The position numbers were made by a program, and so were the translations under genes. From Leguminivora glycinivorella (taxonomy: Eukaryota; Arthropoda; Insecta; Lepidoptera; Tortricidae), in NCBI RefSeq assembly GCF_023078275.1, contig NC_062994.1:12099545-12163544 (forward strand): a stretch of DNA of 64,000 nucleotides, given 5' to 3'. Of the stretch, positions 29,698 to 39,074 are shown in pieces (within the stretch, counting starts at the first letter, position 1; each line of letters begins with the position of its first letter). Below the pieces are notes generated by a model that did no database searches, had not been told where the DNA came from, and worked only from the letters and a program-made list of their open reading frames with translations.

Positions 29698-31977
29698 TTA
29701 TCCCCTATCTTTCGTCATCTCAACACTCACATCTTTCTTTCTCATGTCCTCTTTCACACAATCCATCCATCGTTGTTTGGGTTTACCCCTCCCTCTCCAT
29801 CCATCAACATTCATCTCCAACATTCTTTTGCCTATATGACACTCATCCCTCCTCATTACATGACCGTACCACGCCAACCTGCCACTCCTCATCTTTTCCG
29901 TTATAGGCGCAACTTTCAAACTTCCCCTAATATACTCATTCCTGATCCGATCCATTCTGGTCACTCCACACATCCATCTCAACATTCTCATTTCCGCTAC
30001 GTGCAATCTCCTTTCATCCTCCACCTTTGTCGCCCAGCATTCAGATCCATACAATACAACAGGCCTCACAATCGTCTTATAGATTTTCCCCTTAAGTTTA
30101 AGGGGCATCCGTCGATCGCATGTTGTCCCTGAGACCTGTCGCCATTTCATCCATCCCGCATTTATTCTATTTTTCACGTCACGGTCGATGCTTCCGTCAT
30201 TTTGGAATAATGACCCAAGGTACCGGAAGTCGGAGCAGACTGGTAGGTATACACCATCTAAGGCAATAGGGGAAAAACTGGATAGACCACCGAAATCGCA
30301 GAACATCTGTTCAGTTTTGGTTCTGCTGATTTTCAGTCCCACACTTTCCAGTCTTTCTTGCCATTTTCCCAGTCTGCTCTGGACCTCAAGTGCATTTTCC
30401 CCAACAAGAACAATGTCATCGGCAAACAGCATACACCAGGGTGCTTCCTCCTGTATGTCCGATGTCAGAGCATCCATAACCAGGAGGAACAAATACGGAC
30501 TTAAAGCCGACCCCTGGTGTAGACCTACCGCCACATTGAACTTGTCGGTGACTCCAGCTTCAGACCTGACGTGAGTACTAGCTCTATCATACATCGCCTG
30601 AACAAGCCGCACATACTTCTCTGGCACTCCCTTCTCTCTCATACACCACCACAGAACCTTACGCGGAACTCTATCGTATGCCTTTTCCAGATCCACGAAC
30701 ACCATGTGCAAGTTCTTTTTGGCTTTTCTGTATTTCTCGCATAGTTGGCGAAGTGCAAATATGGCGTCCGTGGTTCCCCGGCCCGGCATAAACCCAAATT
30801 GGTTCTGTGTTACCTCACTCTCTTCTCTTATTCGTCTCGCTACCACTATTTCCCATATCTTCATACTATGTGACATGAGCTTTATTCCCCGGTAGTTGTT
30901 GCAATCCTGTACATCACCCTTACTCTTAAAAATGGGCACCAATGTACTGCTGCACCATTCATCAGGGATCGCCTCTTCTTGCAACAACTTATTAAAGAAT
31001 AAAGTCAGCCACTTCCAACCATCCGCTTTCAGAACCTTCCATACTTCCACTGGTATATCATCTGGCCCTACCGCTTTCCCATTCTTCATACCTTGCACTG
31101 CCATTTTTACTTCTTCTACAGTAATCTCTTTCACCATACCTATGTTACTTTTAGCATCATCTAGCACACCTGTCCAGTCATTCTCTTCATTCATAAGTTT
31201 ATTAAAATAGTTCTTCCAGCGTTCTCTTATGCTCTTGTCATCCGTCAAAATCTTTCCTGCTTCATCTTTCATACATTTCATGTGATTGATATCTCTTGCA
31301 TTCCTCTCCCGCTCTCTTGCTATTCTATAAAGGTCTTTTTGGCCTTGTGGGCTTTCCAAATGGTTGTAGAGCTTATCTTGGACCTTGGCCCTCGCGATTG
31401 CAACTGCTTTCTTGGCCTTCTTTTTACTTATTAGATAAGCTGACCTCTTGTTTTCCTTTTCTCTATCATTACCCTCTTCCACACTTTTCCATTCTTTAAA
31501 AGCATTCTTCTTTTCTTTCAAAATCATTTGCACATCATCATTCCACCACCATGTATCTTTATCAATCTTTCCTTTCCCCCTTGTTTCACCAAGTACATTC
31601 TTCGCCACACTTCTTAAACTTACAGCCATTTCATTCCAGCATTCATTCATCTCTGCCATATCATTCATTTTTATCATCTTATCGACCATTCTTTTCTTAA
31701 ATTCATCAGCCAACTCCCTGTCACTCAATTTGTACCACTTCGTTTTAGGTGGGGGCTTTAGGTTATTATGCTTACGTGCTACTTTATGCTTCAACTCCAG
31801 AATCAGTAACCTATGCTGGGAAACTAAGCTCTCACTTGGTACAACTTTGCAGTCCTTAGCCGAAAGTATTTTACTCCTTCTCAAAAGAAAGTAATCAATT
31901 TGGGTAGAGTGTTGACCACTACGGTATGTGACAAGATGTTGATCTTTCTTTTGATAGTAGGTGTTAACTATAGCCAA
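29698..31977 (-). CDS. RTE-type reverse transcriptase (and end of endonuclease)
   Basis: A 759-codon frame encoding most of the LINE polyprotein. Its first 70 residues finish the APE endonuclease (STQIDYFLLRR at 24-34, QHRLLILEL at 54-62). The reverse transcriptase follows: GPDDIPVEVWK (304-314), DCNNYRGIKL (358-367), VFVDLEKAYDRVP (426-438), GLHQGSALSPYLF (485-497) and the catalytic FADD (518-521). The last third has the maturase-like thumb region, SECWATKVEDERRL and GRGKPKQRW (729-737), as in RTE ORFs. The ATG at residue 1 is not the natural start. The frame continues upstream without stop into the endonuclease, from which one frameshift separates it. Function: target-primed reverse transcription of its own RNA in the nucleus. 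Possibly inactive because of the frameshift. Confidence 0.85.
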   Translation of the reverse strand: MAIVNTYYQKKDQHLVTYRSGQHSTQIDYFLLRRSKILSAKDCKVVPSESLVSQHRLLILELKHKVARKHNNLKPPPKTKWYKLSDRELADEFKKRMVDKMIKMNDMAEMNECWNEMAVSLRSVAKNVLGETRGKGKIDKDTWWWNDDVQMILKEKKNAFKEWKSVEEGNDREKENKRSAYLISKKKAKKAVAIARAKVQDKLYNHLESPQGQKDLYRIARERERNARDINHMKCMKDEAGKILTDDKSIRERWKNYFNKLMNEENDWTGVLDDAKSNIGMVKEITVEEVKMAVQGMKNGKAVGPDDIPVEVWKVLKADGWKWLTLFFNKLLQEEAIPDEWCSSTLVPIFKSKGDVQDCNNYRGIKLMSHSMKIWEIVVARRIREESEVTQNQFGFMPGRGTTDAIFALRQLCEKYRKAKKNLHMVFVDLEKAYDRVPRKVLWWCMREKGVPEKYVRLVQAMYDRASTHVRSEAGVTDKFNVAVGLHQGSALSPYLFLLVMDALTSDIQEEAPWCMLFADDIVLVGENALEVQSRLGKWQERLESVGLKISRTKTEQMFCDFGGLSSFSPIALDGVYLPVCSDFRYLGSLFQNDGSIDRDVKNRINAGWMKWRQVSGTTCDRRMPLKLKGKIYKTIVRPVVLYGSECWATKVEDERRLHVAEMRMLRWMCGVTRMDRIRNEYIRGSLKVAPITEKMRSGRLAWYGHVMRRDECHIGKRMLEMNVDGWRGRGKPKQRWMDCVKEDMRKKDVSVEMTKDRG

Positions 31978-31985
31978 GTCAAAGG

Positions 31986-32663
31986 CTAAGGCTGCTTCCA
32001 GTAGAGCTTCACCCTCCTGATTCCTGACTCCGTAACCACGCCCCCATGCACTCTTTCATATCCATCATTCATCCTTCCCACATGTCCATTAAAATCCCCA
32101 CCCACGTATATCTCCTCATATTCTGGTATTCCCATAATTAACAAATCCAAATCACTCCAGAATTTCTCTTTCAAACTATTATTACACCCAGTCTGCGGTG
32201 CATAAACACTTATTACATTCACAATCACGTTTTCTAGCAACAATTTCACGGCAATCATTCTATCATTCACTCTGTTTACATCCATCACCTTGTTCTTGAG
32301 TTCTCTATCCAGAACTACACCCACCCCATTTCTTTTCCCGTCACTTCCACAATAATAAAACTTGTAACCCGCCCCAATTTCCCTTGCTTTCTGTCCCTTC
32401 CACTTCGTCTCCTGCAGGCATGCTACATTTATTCGTCTTCTTTCCAAAACATCCGCTAACTCTCTTCCTCTCCCAGTCATCGTACCTACATTCCAGCTTG
32501 CAATCCTCAGTCTTACTTCCCGGACTAGCTTCTTACGCTGCCCCCGTCCCCGGTGCAGCAACCCTCGTCCACTTCCCACAGCCGCCGGGTGCTGCGCCTG
32601 CGCGTCGCCTGCGGGGTACGCCCTAGCATTATCACATATTCCATCCGTTGCACTAATACTCAT
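31986..32663 (-). CDS. LINE apurinic-like endonuclease, N-terminal part
   Basis: 225 codons. After a basic leader (GRGQRKKLVREV, 39-50) the exonuclease-endonuclease-phosphatase fold begins: IASWNVGTM (54-62), CLQETKW with the catalytic glutamate (82-88), VYAPQTG (153-159) and GDFNGHVG (189-196). After about residue 208 the reading becomes unlike the family. The correct continuation is in the frame of the following polymerase ORF, so a one-base net loss lies near 32030-32045. It nicks target DNA for reverse transcription. The chosen ATG gives a leader of normal size for the family, but a start slightly up- or downstream is possible. Confidence 0.8.
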   Translation of the reverse strand: MSISATDGICDNARAYPAGDAQAQHPAAVGSGRGLLHRGRGQRKKLVREVRLRIASWNVGTMTGRGRELADVLERRRINVACLQETKWKGQKAREIGAGYKFYYCGSDGKRNGVGVVLDRELKNKVMDVNRVNDRMIAVKLLLENVIVNVISVYAPQTGCNNSLKEKFWSDLDLLIMGIPEYEEIYVGGDFNGHVGRMNDGYERVHGGVVTESGIRRVKLYWKQP

Positions 32664-32905
32664 GTTGTGTGGGATTTGGCATGTCTTTTTTTACGATCGG
32701 CCGCCTGCCTGACATCAACCCTCCTTGGGAATTCTTCGCTTAGAAGTATAGAAAGATAAGATTAGGTAAGGAAAAGGAAAGGATATTAAGGGCAAGGGTT
32801 TGGGATACTAGGGTCACAGAGACAGAGGGGCGTGTGACACTAGCAGCTAGAGCAGTCCGGGGTCGCGTACCCGTAGTGATTCCATTCAGTTACCGGACAG
32901 GTTAC

Positions 32906-32961
32906 GTGATGGATCCATAGATCCGTGATGGATCCATAGATACGTGATAGATCCGTGATGG
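32906..32961. repeat. Short tandem repeats at the LINE 5' end
   Basis: CGTGATGGATCCATAGATC and variants occur about three times directly inside the 5' boundary of the LINE. Short tandem repeats at the 5' end are known in RTE/BovB-type elements and may hold promoter function; that role is inferred. Confidence 0.55.
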
Positions 32962-32978
32962 ATAGTTTAGATAGGTAC
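32962..32978. repeat. Target-site duplication, right copy (LINE)
   Basis: ATAGTTTAGATAGGTAC, identical to 29612-29628; marks the 5' end of the minus-strand LINE. Confidence 0.9.
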
Positions 32979-32979
32979 A

Positions 32980-34342
32980 TAGGCAATAATTATACACGAC
33001 ATTTTAGAGCACATCAATGAAAAAAAAACAGGCTTATTGATTACTACTTAATTCAAAATGCCCCATTTAACCCATTCAGGGCCAGCAACTCAGCTTATGA
33101 GTCATGGTGAAACAGTTCCGCAGGGCCGATGACTCGCATGTGAGTCCTGAATAAATTCTGATTTAAACATAAACAAATGTAATAAAATGAGTATAAAAGT
33201 GTATTTTATGTAAGTTAATAATTTTGTTTATATTCATTTAAAAAAATTAATCGATCGTTTGTGAGCAAACAAAATTCTTAACCCAATAAAATTGCAAGTA
33301 GAATTTTTCATACGCGGTCCTGTGTTTTTCACTCAAATACCTACTCAATAGTTTTTCACGTTGGAACCTATCAATAAAAAATCTCGTATCACCTGCATCT
33401 CTCATCTACATTGTATTGTACAGTCTACTACACTAATGTAACCGTATAAGGCTTACCAACAGATTCTTGTTACACGTGAATTTATTTTCTATTAAAAATT
33501 CATATGAAAGGACCTTTTTATCGTAAAGATGTTTGTGATCTTGGCGGAAACAACACCAAAAGTATCTGACATTCTGAATAACTTTTCTAAATATAGAAAA
33601 TATTCGAGGTCAGAAATGTCGAAAGGTACGAAAGGAACCCTTTTGTTGCGACTTGCGACTCTGACCGACTATCTGTCTGGCTGTCAAATAACTAAATTAG
33701 TTCAGGAACTACTATACCATCGATTTGAAATTTGAAATACCTAGTTAATCTCATTTTGTGTAGTGGTTACAGAATGGTAGGTAGGCTATTTTTATTCCTC
33801 CACTTTTGATGCTGACTGTACAAGTGTACACACAAGTTACAATGTTGATGACGCTACCCCGCTGATAGATTTAAAATTAACATAAGTTTCTTCATATTTG
33901 GATTATTTTATTGCTCTTTACAATTAAATAGGTATTTAAATTGCTCTAAGTTATTTTATGGTGGACAGAATAAAATGCAATTAAGGTTTTTTCGATGCCA
34001 TGGACCATTAACGAGAGGATACTAAATATATGTTTTCGAATTCTTATTTATACTTGTAATTCTGAGATGATTATGTAATACATATATTTTCGTCAAGTCC
34101 TTAGCTAAAGATGAAATATTTGTCAAAGTTTTAGTTAAGTTCTAAATTAGGATTGTGCCCTGAAGGGAGATAAAATACTAAACTTGAATTTCACAGAATA
34201 TCAGATTCGGAATTCTTACTATTATTTAAAGAAATCTATATATATTCTAGATCTGAACCACTCTGATGACGAGTCAAGTTTGTGTAGTTAGAGCTTGTAG
34301 AGATTCTAACTTGGTTTTACATGAGATTTAATAATTTTTGAC
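32980..34342. other. No recognised gene
   Basis: AT-rich sequence. TTTAACCCATTCAGGGCCAG at 33066 and CCTGAATAAATT at 33147 could be the ends of an eroded TTAA-type element, but the right terminus is not preserved. The 68-codon frame at 33529-33735 overlaps a repeat-like TCGAAAGGTACGAAAGGAAC segment (related to family D) and is not convincing. Confidence 0.3.
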
Positions 34343-35762
34343 CACAGAACTAAATCAAGATAGAAGGAAAATGCTCGGCGATTAACAGCGAAACCGAGCG
34401 TGTAACGTTTTGTGTCGAGCCTATGACACAGTATAAGGATATATCAGTAGTTAATCTCCGGCAGCGGCGGCGCGGTCGTTACTACTGCGCAAGGTCACGC
34501 AGGGTTGTACATGTACAACGTTACTATAATCGACTTCGTACAATGTAAGTTGTTGTAAATCTAATAGGTACTATTAACTGTAAGTAGGTTTTAGTATAAC
34601 AATACCACGTCATGACACCACATTAGTCAGTATTGAAGACACAAAAAATCATTATAAATATATTACTCTCATACGCGCAATAGTAGATTGTGTAACAATA
34701 ATTGCAAAAGCGTTAATTTAAGTGTTCATTTTATATGTTTTCTCTAGAATACACCCAATCCATCACAATAAAAAAAAGATTCGTTTAAACTAGAAACGTA
34801 GGTACCTACTGTCCTACTCGTATTAGTAACTGTGTATGGCGCTATGCTAGTACCAACGCTCTTTCTACCTTTTTATCTAATAAAGATTCAAGTACGTATT
34901 TGTTTCTTAAATACTGACGAAATCATATTTACATAAAATGTTTGAATAGATGTTTGCACAATATTTAAGTAGGTACCAAACTTTCGAGCTAGATAGATCG
35001 CAGCATCTACCTAAATGTCGTTACAGATAAATCCTTATTGATTTTAATGTGTCATTCTAGCTTTAAATCTCACTTTTACGCCATTTACGTAAGCAATAAT
35101 GTACCTAACACTGCAAATATATAACAACCACTTACTTTTCTGGGTGTCTAGGAATTCTAAAGAATGACATTTCCGCATTTTGAGAACTTTCCATACACCC
35201 ATAAACACTACAGTAACGAAAATATGTCTTCGGTGCTGACGTCATTTTCTCCCGAACTCAACACGTCAACACAGCGCGCAAACGCGGCCCCGACTGTCCA
35301 GCCCAATAATCACCAGTTTCGCATGTTTTCGCCGCATGCGAGGGGAGGGAGGGGGACACACCGCGCGGCGTGAAGTTTGTAAGAAGAGTTATTACTGGTT
35401 TTATACTGTGCCTATGACGTCACGAGTGTACTTTAGTGATGGGAACGTTGTCGCCGCGTAACCTATTCGATCGATTGTGGAGGTTGCTTGCGGGATGCCC
35501 GCCGAAGTTAAAAATATCGGATGTTCATCTTCGTTGTGAAATGAAGTATATACCTGTATTCGTGTGATGACAAACAATTCACTAGTAGGTATATAATTTG
35601 CCTAAGGCCAGGAACAAAGATTTTAGTAGGTAGATATTAATACTAGTTAATATTTCATAATATTTTTAAGAAAATCGACCATGTACTCACTTCATTATCC
35701 TCATGTTATTTGTTACAACTTTTAGTAATATGTATATAAATATAATTAACTAACAAAATTAA

Positions 35763-36128
35763 GTAAGAGAACTCTTCAAAGAAATTAATATCTTAACTGT
35801 AGCTTCCCAATACATTTATGATAGTATAATTTATGTTGTTAAGAATTTAGACTGTTTCACTAAGAATTCTGATATCCATAATTATAACACTAGAAACAAA
35901 AATAAGCTTGCCATAAAGAAGTTTCGTGTCCGTAAAGTACAGAAGTTATTTGTTGGGCAATGCATTCATTTTTATAATAAGTTACCTGACACTGCTTTGA
36001 GATTACCCCTCCCAGCTCTTAAGAACTACTTAAAAAAATCATTGATGTTAAAGGCTTATTACAGAGTCGAGGACTATTTGACAGACAAACATGCATGGCC
36101 CGAACCAGAAACTACAAAAAACGAATAG
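35763..36128 (+). pseudogene. LINE ORF2 C-terminus, 122 codons without start
   Basis: Open from a stop just upstream to TAG at 36126. It reads VRELFKEINILTVASQYIY, then NLDCFTKNSDIHNYNTRNKN, FVGQCIHFYNKLPDTALRL and ends in SLMLKAYYRVEDYLTDKHAW. This is the conserved post-polymerase tail of a LINE family common in moths (Y.YNTRN+.., +FYN+LP, KAYY.V.D(Y/F)L.D...AW). No in-frame ATG at the start and no upstream RT: a 5'-truncated copy, although this stretch itself is unbroken. Its 3' UTR continues at 36430-36625. Confidence 0.65.
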
Positions 36129-36429
36129 CAATTAAAATAATTGTATTATGTATAGAGGACACAGTTCAGATAAGAAAGCACATCAAATATTTTATATTTT
36201 ATGTTGTGTAGGTAAATTACATATTTAATGATATTGAGATTCATATTATCTTTTTCTTCTATGACAATTTGATATGTTTTCTCTGAAGAAGAACGACGTA
36301 TTATTAAGCAATAATATAATTTATTGAAATTGATTTCCATAGAGTACCTAGTCTGTTCATATTCTTTGATGAATACTTTTGCATGTTAAATTGTATGTTG
36401 TTATTTAATGCATGTTAATTATAAGATGT

Positions 36430-36625
36430 AATGTTTTGAAAAGAAGTTGCCCGCCGAGTTTCTTGCCGGTCCCATAGTGGATACCCCCTCCCAACTGAGG
36501 GGGGACTGAAATCTTCTCGAGGCTGAGGCGTAGGGTTAGAGCCGGCGTAGCTTTATTTGACGTTCATATGCGCATTGTAATATGCCTACTTGAAAAATAA
36601 ATATTTCATTTTCATTTTCATTTTT
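36430..36625 (+). mobile_element. LINE 3' untranslated end with (TTTCAT)n tail
   Basis: TTGCCCGCCGAGTTTCTTGC, then GGCTGAGGCGTAGGGTTAGA and ATAAATATTTCATTTTCATT. It is almost identical to the stand-alone copy at 20936-21062, and belongs to the ORF fragment just upstream (35763-36128). Confidence 0.6.
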
Positions 36626-37491
36626 CATAACCATTAACACATTTTTAGAGTTATTTTTATTCATAATAAATATAGAGCGTATTATGTTTGTATTTGTTTT
36701 TCTGCCGACCACAAATTCAACGTTAATACCGTAACTGTAACCTATTTTAAAGTTAAATTTACTTTTCACTCGTACTTTATAAATGTATAGTTTCATAACA
36801 ATATAAAAACATAATTATAATTTCCACTGCTTCGCAAAATCGATTTAAATCGAATAAGGAAATCGCAGCATACATGACGATATAGTTCCGTGGTGCACCA
36901 CTATTCTTAAGTTCGACGTGAGTTCGACGGACAAAATAACAAATCTACCTTCACTTTGTCTCGACAGTTTGAATAGCCTATTTTTATATCGCTTGTTTTA
37001 AACGCACGCCAAGTCGGACTCGTCAAATTAAAGCCGCAATGGAAAACTAGTTTGACGGCCGTACGTCAGCTAATGTTTTGATGATAAAAATAGGAAAATC
37101 GTGTTTTTTATTTAATAAAAAATATTTTAGGACAAATGGTACTTACCGATGATAGGAAACACTTTGTTTAACACTCTTGCTTTTATTGGTGGTGTTTGAA
37201 CAGTTAATTATCGAATACCGACCCATTTTGTATTTTTCACTGTATGTCACTCGCGGGCAGCGGTCGGGAGCAGACTGACTTGCGCGGCGAACAATGTCGC
37301 TCGCTATTTAACTTTTCCGCACGCGAAGTAGATACACTTTTTCCTTCTATCTTGATTTAGTTCTGTGTTTTTGACAGTGCGTTTCGTCTTGGCACCATTT
37401 TACATGGAAATTATTCTAGTGGTCACTTTTGCTTTGATTGCAGTTTATAACAATTAGTAACTGTTTACGTTATAAATATTTAAAAAAAAAC

Positions 37492-37546
37492 ATGGTTCTA
37501 CTCGCTTTGTGGCTATTGGTGAGTTTAATTTTCGTAGGATTATTAG
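37492..37546 (+). CDS. Candidate first coding exon: signal peptide of an unidentified secreted or membrane protein
   Basis: ATG in an insect-type context (AAAAAAAC-ATG-G) opens MVLLALWLLVSLIFVGLL, an 18-residue hydrophobic segment typical of a signal peptide or N-terminal anchor. The exon would end TTATTAG|GTAAAA, a donor leaving one base (phase 1). Exon 2 at 56497 begins TC, completing a valine codon and entering its only protein-like frame. If not spliced, the frame runs on for 18 more codons to a TAA, so a short peptide is the alternative. An earlier GTGAGT (37519) is another possible donor, but gives a poorer continuation. The preceding hAT-like element ends at 37367. I do not recognise the protein. 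Confidence 0.45.
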
Positions 37547-37995
37547 GTAAAACCTGTAAATATCAAGATTTGCAAACAGCAAAATATATTAACCACTAAA
37601 ATAAACCTACCTTTTTCTCAACTACTATAGACTTAAGTAGGCTTTGTTTTTTACTGCCTTGTTATTTACGCATCTTTAATTAAAATTGCCCATTCAACAG
37701 CCATTATCCGTACTATTTCCCATAAACAAATCTAATTAATCAACACAAAAAGGCCTCGATACCTTATTTGAAGTGCGAAGAACATTGTACGCAGAGAGAT
37801 ATTTTAATTGGTATACAGTTTTTGCTGTCTCGTAATTAATACAGACTTCTTGCACAGTTCTAAAATAAAATGAGCCGTTTTAGAGCAAATGGTCGCCTTT
37901 ATTGACAATCTGCATTGACGTGACTTTTCTAGAAAATACAGTTGCGTCTAGTGCTAAGTATGTAAAGATGCCAAGTTGTTTATTACTTTAATATT

Positions 37996-38098
37996 GACCC
38001 TCTAGCACAACTTGCCTTGTAGCGCGCGAGTCCATACTTATTAAAGTCGCGCTTGATGTATGGATTCGCGTGCGACAAGGCAAGTTGTCTAAAGGGTC
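37996..38098. mobile_element. 103-bp palindromic MITE
   Basis: GACCCTCTAGCACAACTTGC plus CTTGT is mirrored by ACAAGGCAAGTTGTCTAAAG plus GGTC. The GCGCGAGTCCATAC arms pair further in. No TSD identified. Confidence 0.6.
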
Positions 38099-38099
38099 T

Positions 38100-38705
38100 G
38101 ATGACATGACTATGAAACGTTTTGTAAAATACGAACTGAACTACTTAAAAATAATACGAGAACACGAAACTGTTATCCAAATTGTGTAACTCATCAAATC
38201 TAAGATAACTCTGAATTTTGTTATCTTCTTGGCTTTTGATTTACCAAAATATAGCACAAAGCGCAGGCCAGTCCTAAAATAAATGTTTTGCAGGACACCA
38301 AATACCTTAATAAGGAGAACAAGGCAAAAATGCTCTTTTTATGTTGAACAAAGCGGACCATAAAAGGTGAAAAACCTCTTCCAAATCAAATACGTACATC
38401 AATTCTTTAACCAAAAATTTACACTCGCTGCCATAGTCATCGCAAGGGTCCCATTAAAAAAAATCGCTGAACACTCAGCAGTGATTTGGCTTCCAGTTTT
38501 TATAGCTTAATCGAAGTGACGTTTACATTAGCGCCCTCTGTTTGCTTAGGCGGGCAAACACTCGGGTGACCGGGGCAAATATTGCCCGTTTGGGCAACCG
38601 TAAGCTTTCCAGTGTAACGGGGATACTTTTTTAATTTTCTTTTGTGTTGGATGTGTCATAGACAATACAATTAGGCTTCAAAGTTATTAGAAAGCATACT
38701 ATAGA
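38100..38705. other. No recognised feature
   Basis: AT-rich presumed intron sequence without coding frame or recognised repeat. Confidence 0.3.
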
Positions 38706-38957
38706 CGGCCGGTCTGGCCTAGCGCGTAGTGACCCCGCCTGCTACGCCGCGGTCCTGGGTTCGAATCCCGGTAAGGGCATTTATTTGTGTGATTAACACA
38801 GATATTTGTTCCTGAGTCATGGATGTTTTCTATGTAAGTATATAAGTATTTGTATATTATATATATCGTTGTCTGAGTGCCTGCAACACAAGTCACCTTG
38901 ATTGAGCTTACCGTGGGAGTCAGTCAATCTGTGTAAGAATGTCCTATAATATTTATT
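38706..38957 (+). mobile_element. tRNA-derived SINE, complete-looking
   Basis: A tRNA-like head (38706-38778) with B-box GGTTCGAATCC is followed by a body. The body has TATTTGTTCCTGAGTCATGG, ATATATATCGTTGTCTGAGT, GAGCTTACCGTGGGAGTCAG and TGTAAGAATGTCCTATAATA. I recognise it as a common lepidopteran SINE. Copies or pieces are at 44636-44801 (reverse), 50878-50992 and 54220-54330. Its 3' end abuts a truncated MITE. Confidence 0.65.
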
Positions 38958-39072
38958 TAGTCGATTGCTATAAAGCCCCTTTGTCAGTTTACTGGTATTC
39001 ATATAAAGAAACAAGTAAATCTCGCTTTATTGGTAACCGACAAAGTGGGGCGGTTTACTAAACACACTCACA
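38957..39072 (+). mobile_element. Family F MITE, left end missing
   Basis: TCGATTGCTATAAAGCCCCT to GTTTACTAAACACACTCACA matches 62210-62328. The left terminus TGTGAGTGTGCACGG is absent where the SINE ends, so the SINE event or a deletion removed it. Confidence 0.55.
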
Positions 39073-39074
39073 AT

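Larger units (their letters stand above)
29629..32961 (-). mobile_element. Nearly intact RTE-type LINE, 3.33 kb
   Basis: The element lies between perfect 17-bp duplications. On the minus strand it has an approximately 300-bp 5' region with short tandem repeats, an endonuclease then reverse-transcriptase reading frame, a 3' untranslated end of about 70 bp and a GAAGAAGAAGA tail. Length and order (APE endonuclease then RT, no gag ORF) match RTE-clade elements of about 3.3 kb. Full length, an exact duplication and a single coding break mean a recent insertion. No internal insertions by other repeats are seen. Confidence 0.85.
34343..37367. mobile_element. 3.0-kb hAT-like element ending just upstream of candidate exon 1
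   Basis: CACAGAACTAAATCAAGATA plus GAAGGAAAA at the left is mirrored by CTTCTATCTTGATTTAGTTC plus TGTG at the right (about 29 bp). The 8 bp TTTTTGAC flank it exactly (34335-34342 and 37368-37375). Both subterminal regions are GC-richer (34440-34510 and 37250-37310). Inside are a GC-rich stretch at 35230-35520 and an embedded LINE 3' end (35763-36625). No transposase is recognised. It ends 124 bp before the ATG at 37492, so it may carry regulatory sequence for that gene. Confidence 0.8.

Noticed and set aside
29773..31894. Several + strand frames of 60-148 codons
   Set aside because: They are complements of the minus-strand LINE reverse transcriptase.
33066..33160. Third TTAA-type element
   Set aside because: Only the left end (TTTAACCCATTCAGG) is convincing; the right TTAA is missing.
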